Assembly: GCA_002348705.1 (NCBI GenBank)
Contig: DEAU01000012.1
Coordinates: 700 to 64,699 of the forward strand
Reading direction: 5' to 3'
DNA from: Candidatus Neomicrothrix sp. UBA2974
Lineage (GTDB): Bacteria; Actinomycetota; Acidimicrobiia; Acidimicrobiales; MedAcidi-G1
Length of the DNA: 64,000 nt
A program made the translations under genes and the position numbers. A model generated the notes under the pieces. The model had not been told where the DNA came from and searched no databases. It saw nothing but the letters and a program-made list of their open reading frames with translations. This document shows positions 9,429 to 18,603 of the stretch, one piece after another. Positions within the stretch are counted from its first letter, which is position 1. Every line of letters starts with the position of its first letter.

Positions 9429-10202
9429 ATGCTGCACATTGAAGATGCCGACCGAGTCCGCCTCCTTCGCCTCGACCGTCCGGAGGCCCTCAATGCCCTG
9501 GATGAGGCTCACTACGACGCCCTAACCGGCGCTCTGATCGACGCATCGGAGTCGCCAGAGGTGGCCGTAGTGGTGTTGACCGGAACAGGCCGAGCTTTCT
9601 GTGCAGGAACGGACCTAGGGGAAATGGAACGACGCAGTGATCCCGAGGCCAGTTTCGTAGCTGGGCGTTACGGCTTCGACGGTCTTTTGGATCGGTTGGC
9701 GGCCTTCTCTAAGCCACTGGTGGTTGCGGTCAACGGGCTTGGTGTCGGGATCGGGGCTACGGTCCTCGGTCACGCCGACTTGGTCTTCATGTCCACTGAA
9801 GCCCGATTGCAGTGCCCGTTCACTTCTTTGGGCGTAGTGCCTGAGGCGGCGTCGACCTACTTGTTCCCGCGAATCCTCAATCGTCAGGACGCGACGTGGG
9901 TGCTCCTTAGCGGAGAGTGGATCGACGCCGAGGAGTGTCTGCGGATGGGTCTCGCTTGGAGGCTCTGTGAACCAGATCGCCTTCTAGACGAGACCATGGA
10001 TCACGCTCGACGTCTGGCAGCGCGACCGATTGCCTCGTTGGTGGCTTCCAAGCGCCTTCTGAACGCACCGATTGCCGAGACGATCGGTGAGGCCCGCCGG
10101 ATGGAGGATCGCGCGTTTGCTTCATTGTTGGGCGGTCCCGCGAACGCCGAGGCCCTTCGGGCGTTTGCCGAGAAGCGGCCGCCAGATTTCACCGGAATGT
10201 AG
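9429..10202 (+). CDS. Enoyl-CoA hydratase/isomerase family protein
   Basis: A crotonase-fold protein of 257 residues starting at ATG 9429 (the frame is open upstream, but MLHIEDADRVRLLRLDRPEALNAL is the family start). The oxyanion-hole segments are FCAGTDLGEM and NGLGVGIGATVLGHADLVF, and the acidic catalytic region is SLGVVPEAASTYLFPR. The form GVVPEAAS resembles enoyl-CoA isomerases as much as hydratases. It probably acts in fatty-acid or carboxylic-acid beta-oxidation in the cytosol. It is divergent from the EthD-ribokinase-nucleosidase run. Confidence 0.88.
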   Translation: MLHIEDADRVRLLRLDRPEALNALDEAHYDALTGALIDASESPEVAVVVLTGTGRAFCAGTDLGEMERRSDPEASFVAGRYGFDGLLDRLAAFSKPLVVAVNGLGVGIGATVLGHADLVFMSTEARLQCPFTSLGVVPEAASTYLFPRILNRQDATWVLLSGEWIDAEECLRMGLAWRLCEPDRLLDETMDHARRLAARPIASLVASKRLLNAPIAETIGEARRMEDRAFASLLGGPANAEALRAFAEKRPPDFTGM

Positions 10203-10390
10203 AGATCAGCATCGGGCTCCAACTGCATGAGGCGGGCTGGGCATTTTTCGCCGGCTTGCGGAAATTGTCACGTAACTCCGGCTACCGCTTTGTGGCTCGC
10301 CAAGGAAGAGCAAAGCCTGTCGCCGCGCCGGGCTAGGACCCGATCGCCTGTGTGGTTCGACTCGTCCGAACTAGACAGTGCTGACAGCGT

Positions 10391-11335
10391 TCATTTGATG
10401 GCGATCGGAGCCACCGGGCTACCTACACCGCCCACGAACGGCTCTGGGGTAGCCGTGAGAAAAAATTCGTAGATTCCGTCAGCAGCGCAGTCCGCCGATA
10501 GTGCCTCAAGATCCCAGTTCTGTCCCTGGGTGAGACCCATGTCCACGAGGTGCAGGAGGTGTACGGCAAGCATGTCGGTTTCGGACGGGTACACCTCAAA
10601 AGCCAGAGTGTCATTGGCGACTGCAGCCACATTGTGCTCGTGCAGCCACGGTACAGACGACATTGACAGACCGGCATTGGAACCGTCGCCGGACGGGCCT
10701 AGGCAGTAGGCCAACCCGCCGTCACGGTGGTAAATCGACATCCGGCCGGTCCGCACCAGCACGATGTCCCCGGATCGAACTTCCACATTGCCCATGGCTA
10801 CCGCTTCGTCTAGGTCCTCGGCGGTGATCGAGTAGGGGCAGTCAAGGAGTTCGACCCCCTTGGCCCGGGCCACGTCAAGAAGGACGCCTCTGGAGCACAC
10901 GCTCCGGAGGTGATGGATTCCGCACTTCGACGCGCCGTCACTGGTAATGGTGTCAGCGTCGTAACCGTTGTAGATCTGGCCTGAGTAGGACACGTGCCCG
11001 AGGCCGTCCCAGTGGGTTCCGGCCTGCAGACCCATTGCTACGTGGTCGTCGCTTGTGTGAAACGAGTCTGAGTCCCCATCAGGGTCCATGCTCTCGTTGA
11101 TGGCGTGCATTGTCCGCACCGGGTTGTCCCGGCCTGGTACGAATCCGGCCTGAACGCCGTCTTCCTCTAGAGGAATGGCCAAGGGAATGGTCCGTCCGCA
11201 GCGAATGCTGGAAGCGGCAGCGACTACCACTTCGGGGGTGATCAGGTTCAGGGTGCCTAGCTGGTCGTCGCCCCCCCACCGACCCCAGTTGCGAACCCGG
11301 CTGGAGAGAGCGATGAACTCCTCGGTGAACGCCAT
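10391..11335 (-). CDS. Cyclase family protein (kynurenine-formamidase-like hydrolase)
   Basis: A 314-residue member of the cyclase/KynB-like metal-dependent hydrolases. The diagnostic metal motif HxGTHxDxxxH is present as LQAGTHWDGLGH, with the later SGDIVLVRTGRM and a Glu-containing NDTLAFEVYP segment typical of the long form of the family. The N-terminal NWGRWGGDDQLGTLNLITPE is the usual start of this long form. The substrate is unknown; family members hydrolyse N-formylkynurenine, isatin or cyclic ketones. It lies downstream of a 2-hydroxyacid dehydrogenase on the same strand, separated by 54 bp. Confidence 0.87.
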   Translation of the reverse strand: MAFTEEFIALSSRVRNWGRWGGDDQLGTLNLITPEVVVAAASSIRCGRTIPLAIPLEEDGVQAGFVPGRDNPVRTMHAINESMDPDGDSDSFHTSDDHVAMGLQAGTHWDGLGHVSYSGQIYNGYDADTITSDGASKCGIHHLRSVCSRGVLLDVARAKGVELLDCPYSITAEDLDEAVAMGNVEVRSGDIVLVRTGRMSIYHRDGGLAYCLGPSGDGSNAGLSMSSVPWLHEHNVAAVANDTLAFEVYPSETDMLAVHLLHLVDMGLTQGQNWDLEALSADCAADGIYEFFLTATPEPFVGGVGSPVAPIAIK

Positions 11336-11389
11336 GTTGCGGGTCCTTCCTCTCAGTGGTCGTGGACCTGTCCGTTGTTGTGCCCTGGA

Positions 11390-12343
11390 TCAGTAACCGG
11401 CTTTGACGTCGACGACGTTGGCTAGGTCATCACCATCCAGCCATCGACGCAGATTAGAGGTGAAGGAGTCGTGCAGGCGGCCAAGGGCCCCCGGATCCGA
11501 CCAAGACACATGAGGGCTGAGGCGAACCTGTGGATGCTCGTAGAGCCAATGGCCGGCTGGGAGTGGTTCGGGCTCGCAGACATCCAATGAGGCAAGACCC
11601 AGGTGACCAGAGTCGAGAGAGCGCCGGAGTGCCTCTTGGTCGACGAGACGACCACGGGCGATATTGACGAGATGAGCGCCCGGCTTCATTGCAGCAAGTA
11701 GGGCCTCATCGACCATGCCCTCGGTGGCTGGAGTCAGGGGAGCGCCGACCACCACGTGGTCAGCTGCGGCTACCGCTGCGTGCAGGTCGGTTGTCACTTC
11801 GACCCCGTCGACGCTAGAGGGGCTTCCCGACCTCGTCGCGGCCACCATATGGCACCCAAAGGGTCGAAGCCGTGTGGCTGCCGCTCGGTTGATCGACCCA
11901 AGTCCGATGAGTGCAATCGTTGCGCCGTTGAGGCTATTGAGGTCGGCTAGAACCCACCGTTCTGGCGGTTGGTCGACCCAGCGCTCAGGCAGTTGCTTGG
12001 CTGCCGTCAGGATCATCGCCACAATCCACTCGGCGATAGGTACTGCGTTGGCGCCTCGAGCAGAGGTGAGGATGCGGTCGCCTAGTCGGTCTAGTGGAAA
12101 GTGGTCAACTCCGTGACCGAGGGCATGAACCCACTGCACGCCACAGCCGAGCACCTCGTCGAGGTTCTCGGTGGCGGCAGCCTGAGTGAAGCACACTTCG
12201 CCGACCAGACCCTTGGCGACCGGACCCTTCGGCAGGACGGGTACGAACTCGACCTCCGGGAATGCAGACTGGACCTCCGGTGTGGGGTAGTGGTCGCCCC
12301 ACAGGTGGACTAACACGGTAGTCCGGGGTGTGTTTTGGCCCAT
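11390..12343 (-). CDS. D-2-hydroxyacid dehydrogenase family protein
   Basis: An NAD(P)-dependent reductase of 2-oxo acids. The Rossmann segment is ATIALIGLGSINRAAATRL, and the catalytic triad is readable as Arg in NIARGRLVD, Glu in LDVCEPEPLP and His in LSPHVSWSD. The frame is open to 12418, but ATG 12343 (MGQNTPRTTVLVHL) gives a compact 317-residue protein. The catalytic domain is diverged, so substrate cannot be named. It is probably co-transcribed with the cyclase-family hydrolase downstream. Confidence 0.88.
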   Translation of the reverse strand: MGQNTPRTTVLVHLWGDHYPTPEVQSAFPEVEFVPVLPKGPVAKGLVGEVCFTQAAATENLDEVLGCGVQWVHALGHGVDHFPLDRLGDRILTSARGANAVPIAEWIVAMILTAAKQLPERWVDQPPERWVLADLNSLNGATIALIGLGSINRAAATRLRPFGCHMVAATRSGSPSSVDGVEVTTDLHAAVAAADHVVVGAPLTPATEGMVDEALLAAMKPGAHLVNIARGRLVDQEALRRSLDSGHLGLASLDVCEPEPLPAGHWLYEHPQVRLSPHVSWSDPGALGRLHDSFTSNLRRWLDGDDLANVVDVKAGY

Positions 12344-12579
12344 GTCGATGAGTCTGGCAGGGTGCTCGCGAGATGTCCGAGCCAGGGTGGCGAAGAGGAC
12401 GGAGTCGTCACTTCCCACCTAACTGCGAGCATCCCGGGTGGTGCGAGAAGACGACTTAGGAGTAGACCGAAGAGCAGTTCGTTGGCCGACTGGCTGATGT
12501 TGGCTGCGACGCCTTGTCGAGGTTCGATCTAACGCCGACCGCCACACAATCCAGTTTTTGCATAGGTGGAAGTGACCGG

Positions 12580-13407
12580 TCAGCGAGCCAACTCGCGGAA
12601 GAGAATTTCCTGAGCGACCGTTGCTACATGGACGCCTGAGGGAGCGAACACCTCGCCGACAGCCAACCCCCGAGCGTTAGCCAGGCCATGTGATCGGTGG
12701 TCGTGGAGTAACCATTGGTCAGTTGGCAGCGGGCGGTGGAACCAGATGGCGTGGTCAAGGCTGGTTGTAAAGAATTCGTCGAAGGGTGATCCCGAATGCT
12801 CTAGGAAATCCTTCTTCTCCGGATGGGTGCTTGCTATGGCGTCGGTGGGGATGTCATCCGACGCATAGGCCAGAGCACAAGCCTGAAGGCTTGGGTGATC
12901 ACCGAGGTCTTGTAAAACTCGGAGCCAGATAGCCGACCTCCCGGTGGACTGATGCGCGACTCGACGTCCAATGAGATCCCAGTCCTCGACGTTGCCTGAA
13001 CCGGGTTCCCCGACGTCGGTTGGCATCGCCGATTCCTGCACATCGGCCTCCTTCTCGCTCGTCTGAAACGAGCAGGACAGATTGAGGATCGCCCCGTCGG
13101 ACTGGTGGGCCACCACTCGGCGGGTTACGAACGACCGCCCGTTTCGAATCCGATCTACTTCGTATCGGATGGGCTCGTCGCTGGTTCCGCCTCGGATGAA
13201 ATAGGCGTGCAAAGAATGGACGAGGTAGTCGTCTCCGACCGTAGCTAGGGCAGCGCGGAGACCTTGGGCGACTACAAGACCACCGTAGACCCGTCCCCAC
13301 GGGTACTCAGGACTGACACCCAGATATGTGTCTTGGTCGATTGATTCGAGTGCCATGAGAGAGATGAAGTTGGTGGCGCTAGGTGTCGGCTCATCATCTT
13401 GAATCAT
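12580..13407 (-). CDS. tesB: Acyl-CoA thioesterase II (TesB-like)
   Basis: Hydrolyses acyl-CoA to free acid and CoA. The 275-residue protein has the double-hotdog layout: N-terminal PWGRVYGGLVVAQGLRAA, HSLHAYFIRGG, RSFVTRRVVAHQSDGAI, and a C-terminal half ending in FHRPLPTDQWLLHDHRSHGLANARG and VATVAQEILFR, matching TesB. It is divergent from the acyl-CoA dehydrogenase gene, with 83 bp between starts, consistent with a shared role in acyl-CoA turnover. Chain-length preference is unknown. Confidence 0.92.
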   Translation of the reverse strand: MIQDDEPTPSATNFISLMALESIDQDTYLGVSPEYPWGRVYGGLVVAQGLRAALATVGDDYLVHSLHAYFIRGGTSDEPIRYEVDRIRNGRSFVTRRVVAHQSDGAILNLSCSFQTSEKEADVQESAMPTDVGEPGSGNVEDWDLIGRRVAHQSTGRSAIWLRVLQDLGDHPSLQACALAYASDDIPTDAIASTHPEKKDFLEHSGSPFDEFFTTSLDHAIWFHRPLPTDQWLLHDHRSHGLANARGLAVGEVFAPSGVHVATVAQEILFRELAR

Positions 13408-13490
13408 GTCTCTATCATGGCTGTTCTGGTGAGCAGATCTCCTCGCCGGGTGAGCGACAGATCTTGGGGTGTGGCGGGCAGACTGCGTTT

Positions 13491-14684
13491 ATGAGCGCTA
13501 CAACAGCCCTCACTTCGAAACGAATTCACGAAGCTCTTGGCGAACTGTTAGAGCGACGCGACCCTAACGCGAGGGGCACGGTGCTCGGGGCCGGGAACGA
13601 CGACCTCGATTCTGGACGTCGATTCCTGTCCGTCCTGGCCGACGGTGGATGGATCGTGCCTATCTGGCCAACTCGCCACGGGGGACGTGACGCCGATGAC
13701 GCTGAGGCTTCTAGGATCGCCGCTGCTCTCGCTGACTACGAGGTGGCTGACCTTTACCCCTATGGCGTCGGCCTCAACCTTGTTGGCCCCATCTTGCTCA
13801 GTTGCGGGAGCCCTGAACAGCAGGACCGCTGGCTTCGCCCCATCGCTGACGGATCCGAGGTTTGGTGCCAGATGTTCTCCGAGCCGGACGCTGGATCGGA
13901 TCTGGCCAACGTCGGCATGCGGGCCGAACGTGACGGCGATGAGTGGATCCTCAACGGATCCAAGGTCTGGACGTCGAGGGGTGCTTATGCCCGTTGGGGG
14001 ATGTGCTTAGCCCGGACCGACGCCTCGGTAGCCAAACATCGGGGTTTGACAATGTTTGCTGTAGATATGAAAGCACGAGGTGTCGAGGTTCGACCGCTGG
14101 AACAGATCAATGGAGACAGACATTTTACTGAAGTGTTCGTAGCGGACGTTCGAGTTCCCGAGGCACATCGAATCGGCGATCTGGGTGCCGGGTGGGGTCT
14201 GACCGTAGAGACGTTGGCGCACGAGCGGGCCACAATTGGTGGTCGAACCTTCGGGGGTGGCGACGACGAGGAGTTAGGGCTGCCGGCTTGGCTGGAGGCG
14301 TGGCGCGACGCCGGACTGTTGGTCGACCCGGTGTCGCGCCAGCGAGCGATGCGGGCGTATGCCCTCTACCGAGTTAATCAGTTGACGGCAGCGAGAGCCG
14401 TCGCCGGTGGGAGTACTCCCGGCCCTGAGGGGTCCGGGGCGAAACTGCGGAGCGTCGCCGCTTTCAAGGCCCGGGCCTACCTCGGCAAAGACCTGCTCGG
14501 ACCAGGGGGGATGCTGTCTGAAGGGCCTGGCCACCTTGAGTTCCTGACAGCTCCGTCCATGTCGATCCGTGGAGGAACCGATGAAGTTCAACGCAACATC
14601 GTGGGCGAGCGAGTACTTGGCCTTCCCGGCGAACCTCGAGTGGACAAGGACGTCCCATTTACCGAGTTGAGAAAGAGCCGCTGA
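13491..14684 (+). CDS. Acyl-CoA dehydrogenase family protein
   Basis: A flavin-dependent acyl-CoA dehydrogenase of 397 residues (start ATG 13491). FAD/substrate motifs visible are QMFSEPDAGSDLANV, WILNGSKVWTS and the C-terminal SIRGGTDEVQRNIVGERVLGLP that carries the FAD-contacting region. The helical core contains a Gly-rich insertion. Its stop codon overlaps the start of a quinone oxidoreductase gene (TGATG), so the two are translationally coupled. The ETF fusion at 4424-6274 is a plausible electron acceptor. The substrate is unknown. Confidence 0.92.
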   Translation: MSATTALTSKRIHEALGELLERRDPNARGTVLGAGNDDLDSGRRFLSVLADGGWIVPIWPTRHGGRDADDAEASRIAAALADYEVADLYPYGVGLNLVGPILLSCGSPEQQDRWLRPIADGSEVWCQMFSEPDAGSDLANVGMRAERDGDEWILNGSKVWTSRGAYARWGMCLARTDASVAKHRGLTMFAVDMKARGVEVRPLEQINGDRHFTEVFVADVRVPEAHRIGDLGAGWGLTVETLAHERATIGGRTFGGGDDEELGLPAWLEAWRDAGLLVDPVSRQRAMRAYALYRVNQLTAARAVAGGSTPGPEGSGAKLRSVAAFKARAYLGKDLLGPGGMLSEGPGHLEFLTAPSMSIRGGTDEVQRNIVGERVLGLPGEPRVDKDVPFTELRKSR

Positions 14685-15679
14685 TGCGTGCTGTAGTCCT
14701 CGACGGGTACGGCGATCCAGAGGTCCTATCAGTCAGGGACGTCCCGGACCCCAGTCCCGGTCCCAACGAGATCTTGATCGAGGTGGTAGCCACGGCTCTA
14801 AATCGGGCAGACCTGTTGCAGCGCCTAGGGCTCTACCCGGGACCCTCCATGGAGTTTGAGATTCCTGGCTTGGAATTCGCTGGTCGGGTTGTGGCCCTCG
14901 GTGAGGGTTGTTCGAGGTGGTCGGTGGGGGACCGCGTGATGACCATTACCGGCGGAGGCGGGTATGCCGAGCTAGCCGTTGTCCATGAAGACCAGGCGAT
15001 CCGGGTGCCAGACGGGGTGTCACTGGACGTGGCAGGTGGTCTTGCTGAAGTTTTCATCACAGCCTGGGACGCGCTGGTCCTTCAGGGAGGTCTGGCGGCC
15101 GGAGATAGAGCGTTGGTCCATGCGGGCGCCTCGGGAGTGGGCACGGCAGCCCTTCAGCTGTGTGGGCTGGTGGGTGCCGAGGTCATTGCCACGGCCTCAG
15201 CAGCCAAGCTGGGGGTCTGTCAGGACCTGGGGGCAGTTCTGGCTATCGACCGCGCTTCGGATGGAGATTCCAGCGACTGGGTGGCGGAGATCGCACGACA
15301 TACTGGCGGTATCGGGGTGGACGTCGTACTGGATGTCGTTGGCGGCAATTATCTCGATCGGAACTTGGACTGTCTGGCCATCGGAGGCACGATCGTGCAG
15401 GTCGGAGTGATGGGGGGCGGACAGGCCACCTTTGGTTTGGCCAAGATGCTTTTCAAGAAGGCCACCTTGATTGGAACCACCCTGAGGTCCCGGTCACTGG
15501 AAGAGAAAATAGCGGTCAGCCGGGCTTTCGAGGAGCAGGTTGTCCCCGGCTTCGAGGACGGACGGCTCCGGGTAGTGGTTGATCGACGGTTCAGTCTCGA
15601 CCAGGTAGCGGAGGCCCATGCTTACCTGGAGAGCAACGCCAGCGTGGGCAAGGTACTCCTAGAGGTTCGTTCAGTTTGA
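14684..15679 (+). CDS. NAD(P)H:quinone oxidoreductase, zinc-free MDR family
   Basis: A 331-residue medium-chain reductase of the PIG3/quinone-reductase type. It begins MRAVVLDGYGDPEVLSVRDV and has NRADLLQRLGLYPGP, the nucleotide-binding HAGASGVGTAALQLCGLVGAEV, DVVLDVVGGNYL and a C-terminal EAHAYLESNASVGKVLLEV. The cysteine and histidine ligands of zinc alcohol dehydrogenases are absent. It overlaps the acyl-CoA dehydrogenase stop by one base. It may reduce a quinone or an enoyl product; the physiological substrate is not known. Confidence 0.92.
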   Translation: MRAVVLDGYGDPEVLSVRDVPDPSPGPNEILIEVVATALNRADLLQRLGLYPGPSMEFEIPGLEFAGRVVALGEGCSRWSVGDRVMTITGGGGYAELAVVHEDQAIRVPDGVSLDVAGGLAEVFITAWDALVLQGGLAAGDRALVHAGASGVGTAALQLCGLVGAEVIATASAAKLGVCQDLGAVLAIDRASDGDSSDWVAEIARHTGGIGVDVVLDVVGGNYLDRNLDCLAIGGTIVQVGVMGGGQATFGLAKMLFKKATLIGTTLRSRSLEEKIAVSRAFEEQVVPGFEDGRLRVVVDRRFSLDQVAEAHAYLESNASVGKVLLEVRSV

Positions 15680-15700
15680 ACCCGGGTCGGGTTGGTTGAA

Positions 15701-16969
15701 TCAGCGGACGTCTATTGACGGAACGTCCCGGTCGGCTGGGCCGGTGTAGCGCTGGCGCGGTCGGGCTATCCGTGAGTTCTGTGACAGCATCTCGTCCCAG
15801 TGGGCTAGCCAACCCGGGGTCCGCCCGATGGCAAAGAGCACCGTGAACATCTCTACCGGAAAGCCCATCGACTGGTATATGAGGCCCGAATAGAAGTCAA
15901 CGTTGGGGTACAGGCTGCGATCAATGAAGTAGGAGTCGTTTAGTGCGACTTCCTCCAACTTCAGCGCGATATCGAGCAGCGGATTGGTGCCGGTCACCTC
16001 GAAGACCCGGTGGGCTGCATCCTTAACAATTCGTGCCCGCGGGTCGTAGTTCTTGTAGACGCGGTGCCCGAAGCCCATGAGCTTCTGGTCGCCAGCCTTT
16101 ACCCCGGTAATGAAATCGTCGACATTCCTATGATTGCCAATGTTTTCGAGCATTCTCAGCACAGCTTCATTGGCACCACCATGTCGCGGTCCGTAGAGGG
16201 CGGCAGCAGCCGACGATATGGTCACGTAGGGATCTGCGTGGGCACTGCCCACCACCCGGGCAGTGGTGGTCGAACAGTTCTGCTCGTGGTCGGCGTGCAG
16301 GACGAACAGCATGTCCATAGCGTCGTGTAGCACTGGGTCAACCACGTAGGGAGAGTCACCTGTCTTGAACATCATCGACAGGAAGTTCGACGTGTAGTCG
16401 AGTTCGGGATCAGGGAAAACATACGGGAGACCGACATTGCGGCGGTACGCGCTGGCGGCCACCGTAGGCATTTTGGCGATTAGGCGGACGATTTCGGCCT
16501 GACGTTGCTCAGGGTTCTCGACATCCTTGCTCTCTGGCCAGAAGGTGGACATAGCGGCGATGGTCGATACCAATACACCCATGGCATGGGCGTCGTCCCG
16601 GAAGCCTTCAAGTATCCGTTTGTGGAAATTTTCGTGAATTGGCGCCGCTTCTCCGATCTCGGATTGCCACTGTTTAAGTTGCGGACCGTCGGGAAGATGG
16701 CCTCGGACAAGCAGGTGGGCAACCTCCAGAAACGAAGTGGTCTCGGCCAACTGCTCGATCGGGTAGCCGCGGTATCGGAGTAGGCCTTGGGCCCCGTCGA
16801 GATAAGTGATATCGCTATCGGCGCCCGAAGTAGCGCTAAATGAAGGATCATCAAACCAGATTCCTGGGAGCAGGTTGCTCCAGGCTTTCGCCGACACGGT
16901 TCCATCTAGCAGCGGGATCTCAGCTGTTTCGCCGGTCCGGTTGTCCGTGATGGTGATGCTTTCGTCCAC
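15701..16969 (-). CDS. gltA: Citrate synthase
   Basis: Condenses oxaloacetate and acetyl-CoA in the first step of the citric acid cycle. At 422 residues it has the hexameric bacterial type length. Conserved parts are DITYLDGAQGLLRYRGYPI, HADHEQNCSTTTARVVGSA (catalytic His), YGPRHGGANEAVLRML, GFGHRVYKNYDPRARI (second His) and NVDFYSGLIYQSMGFP with the catalytic Asp, then FAIGRTPGWLAHWDE. The gene reads leftwards and is convergent with the quinone reductase. The 239 bp upstream of its start hold the likely promoter; no specific operator was recognised. Confidence 0.97.
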   Translation of the reverse strand: MDESITITDNRTGETAEIPLLDGTVSAKAWSNLLPGIWFDDPSFSATSGADSDITYLDGAQGLLRYRGYPIEQLAETTSFLEVAHLLVRGHLPDGPQLKQWQSEIGEAAPIHENFHKRILEGFRDDAHAMGVLVSTIAAMSTFWPESKDVENPEQRQAEIVRLIAKMPTVAASAYRRNVGLPYVFPDPELDYTSNFLSMMFKTGDSPYVVDPVLHDAMDMLFVLHADHEQNCSTTTARVVGSAHADPYVTISSAAAALYGPRHGGANEAVLRMLENIGNHRNVDDFITGVKAGDQKLMGFGHRVYKNYDPRARIVKDAAHRVFEVTGTNPLLDIALKLEEVALNDSYFIDRSLYPNVDFYSGLIYQSMGFPVEMFTVLFAIGRTPGWLAHWDEMLSQNSRIARPRQRYTGPADRDVPSIDVR

Positions 16970-17208
16970 GGAAATTTTTCTCCTGCTTGCTGGTTACGGA
17001 TCCGCCGTGTGGTCCTCGCAGGCCTGGTTCGGACTAGGTAACTGGACCTTCTGGCGGTTTAAAGGAACGTATGTCGCCAAATCTTATGTTTTTTCGGTGT
17101 TTATGTATTTTCACCGTACCGGATGATCGGGTGGGGCATCATTCTGGCATTCTTGAAATAAGTGAAAGATTTCGACCAATCCAAAAATTCTCGCAGAAGA
17201 ATTTGGCC

Positions 17209-18603
17209 TCAGAGTGGGGTGTTGTCATGTCGTCGTCGAGGGAGACGCTCTCGCTTGCCGACAAGTACTTCCAGGGCGGCTGCCACCTCGGAGCGCGTAT
17301 CGGCCGGATCGATCACCCGGTCGACTGAGCCTCGTTCCGCCGCAATGTAAGGGTTCAGAAGGCGGTCCTCGTAGGCAGAAGCCAAGCTTTCACGTTGAGC
17401 GTCATCGGCGTCTCGGTGGAGGATCTCCACTGCCCCCTTGGCTCCCATGACGGCGATTTCGGCCGATGGCCACGCCAGCATGAGGTCGTTGCCCATGTTG
17501 CGGGAGTCCATGACGATGTAGGCACCGCCGTAAGACTTTCGCAGCGTTACGCAGATACGAGGCACTGTGGCCCGGGCGTATGCGAAGGCCATCTGAGCCC
17601 CGTAGCGAATCATGCCCCGCCATTCGAGATCCTTCCCGGGGTAGAAGCCCGAGGTGTCAACAAAGGTCACCAACGGCAGGTTGAAGGCGTCGCAGAATGC
17701 CACAAACCGGCCACCTTTTTGTGACGCTGCGATATCGAGTGTGCCCGCTACAGACTGTGGCTGGTTGGCTACCAGACCTACCGGGCGGCCACCTACCGAG
17801 GCGAAGGCTGTTACCAGGTTGGTGGCCCAGTTGGCCCTTGGTTCAAGCAGATGCCCGTCGTCGGCGACTGCAGCCAAGACACCCCGGACGTCGTAGCTGC
17901 CAGTCGGGGTGTCAGGGATCAACTCGCCGGCCTCGGGAGTGGGTCGGTTGACCGAATCGGCGCATGCCCATCCGGTTGGGGCGACGTCAGCATGGTCGGG
18001 CAGATAGCCAAGTAACTCGGCAATGAGGTTCTCAGCTTCTTCGCGGTTGCTTGCGATGAAATGGGCGACTCCGGAGGTGGCGCCGTGCATAGAGGTCCCT
18101 CCGAGACCCTCGTTCGAAATTTCCTCGCCGGTGAACTGGCGAACCATCTGGGGGCCGCTAACGAAGGCATAGGTCTCGTCGATCATGACTACCAGGTCTG
18201 CTAGGCCGAGCAGCAGGGCAGGCCCGGACACGGTGGGGCCGGTCACGCTGAACACAATTGGGACGAGTCCGGAACAGGCGACGAATTCCCGGGCCGCAGC
18301 GCCCCAGCCATGGACCGCTCCCACGCCCTCGTCGATGGCAGCACCGCTAGAGGCCATGAAGCACACCAGCGGAATTCTCTTCTCGCGGGCGGTTCGGGCG
18401 GCGATAGCCAGGTTTTCGCCATCCGCCGATCGCAGTGCTCCCCGGTTTTCGCCGCCGACCTCGGCGAACACGACGCGTCTGCCAGCAAACTCGCGCACTC
18501 CAAATGCCACTGATCCACCGGTCCGACTTCGGAGCCCTACCCCGTCACCAACGTTGACCGAAGCATCTTTGGGCACCGGTGCTAGGTCCGTGGGTTTGGT
18601 CAT
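17209..18603 (-). CDS. Acyl-CoA carboxylase carboxyltransferase-like subunit
   Basis: A crotonase-fold carboxyltransferase of the AccD/PccB/MccB type. At 464 residues it is shorter than the usual 510-540, lacking part of the N-terminal domain. Two ClpP/crotonase-like halves are visible: PLVCFMASSGAAIDEGVGAVHGWG and later GRFVAFCDAFNLPLVTFVDTSGFYPG, YGGAYIVMDSRNMGNDLMLAWPSAEIAVMGAKGAVEI, which are classical. The biotin-carboxylase partner is not in the window. It starts within the end of a LysR gene (4-bp ATGA overlap), so it is co-transcribed with its likely regulator. Acyl-CoA specificity is unknown. Confidence 0.88.
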   Translation of the reverse strand: MTKPTDLAPVPKDASVNVGDGVGLRSRTGGSVAFGVREFAGRRVVFAEVGGENRGALRSADGENLAIAARTAREKRIPLVCFMASSGAAIDEGVGAVHGWGAAAREFVACSGLVPIVFSVTGPTVSGPALLLGLADLVVMIDETYAFVSGPQMVRQFTGEEISNEGLGGTSMHGATSGVAHFIASNREEAENLIAELLGYLPDHADVAPTGWACADSVNRPTPEAGELIPDTPTGSYDVRGVLAAVADDGHLLEPRANWATNLVTAFASVGGRPVGLVANQPQSVAGTLDIAASQKGGRFVAFCDAFNLPLVTFVDTSGFYPGKDLEWRGMIRYGAQMAFAYARATVPRICVTLRKSYGGAYIVMDSRNMGNDLMLAWPSAEIAVMGAKGAVEILHRDADDAQRESLASAYEDRLLNPYIAAERGSVDRVIDPADTRSEVAAALEVLVGKRERLPRRRHDNTPL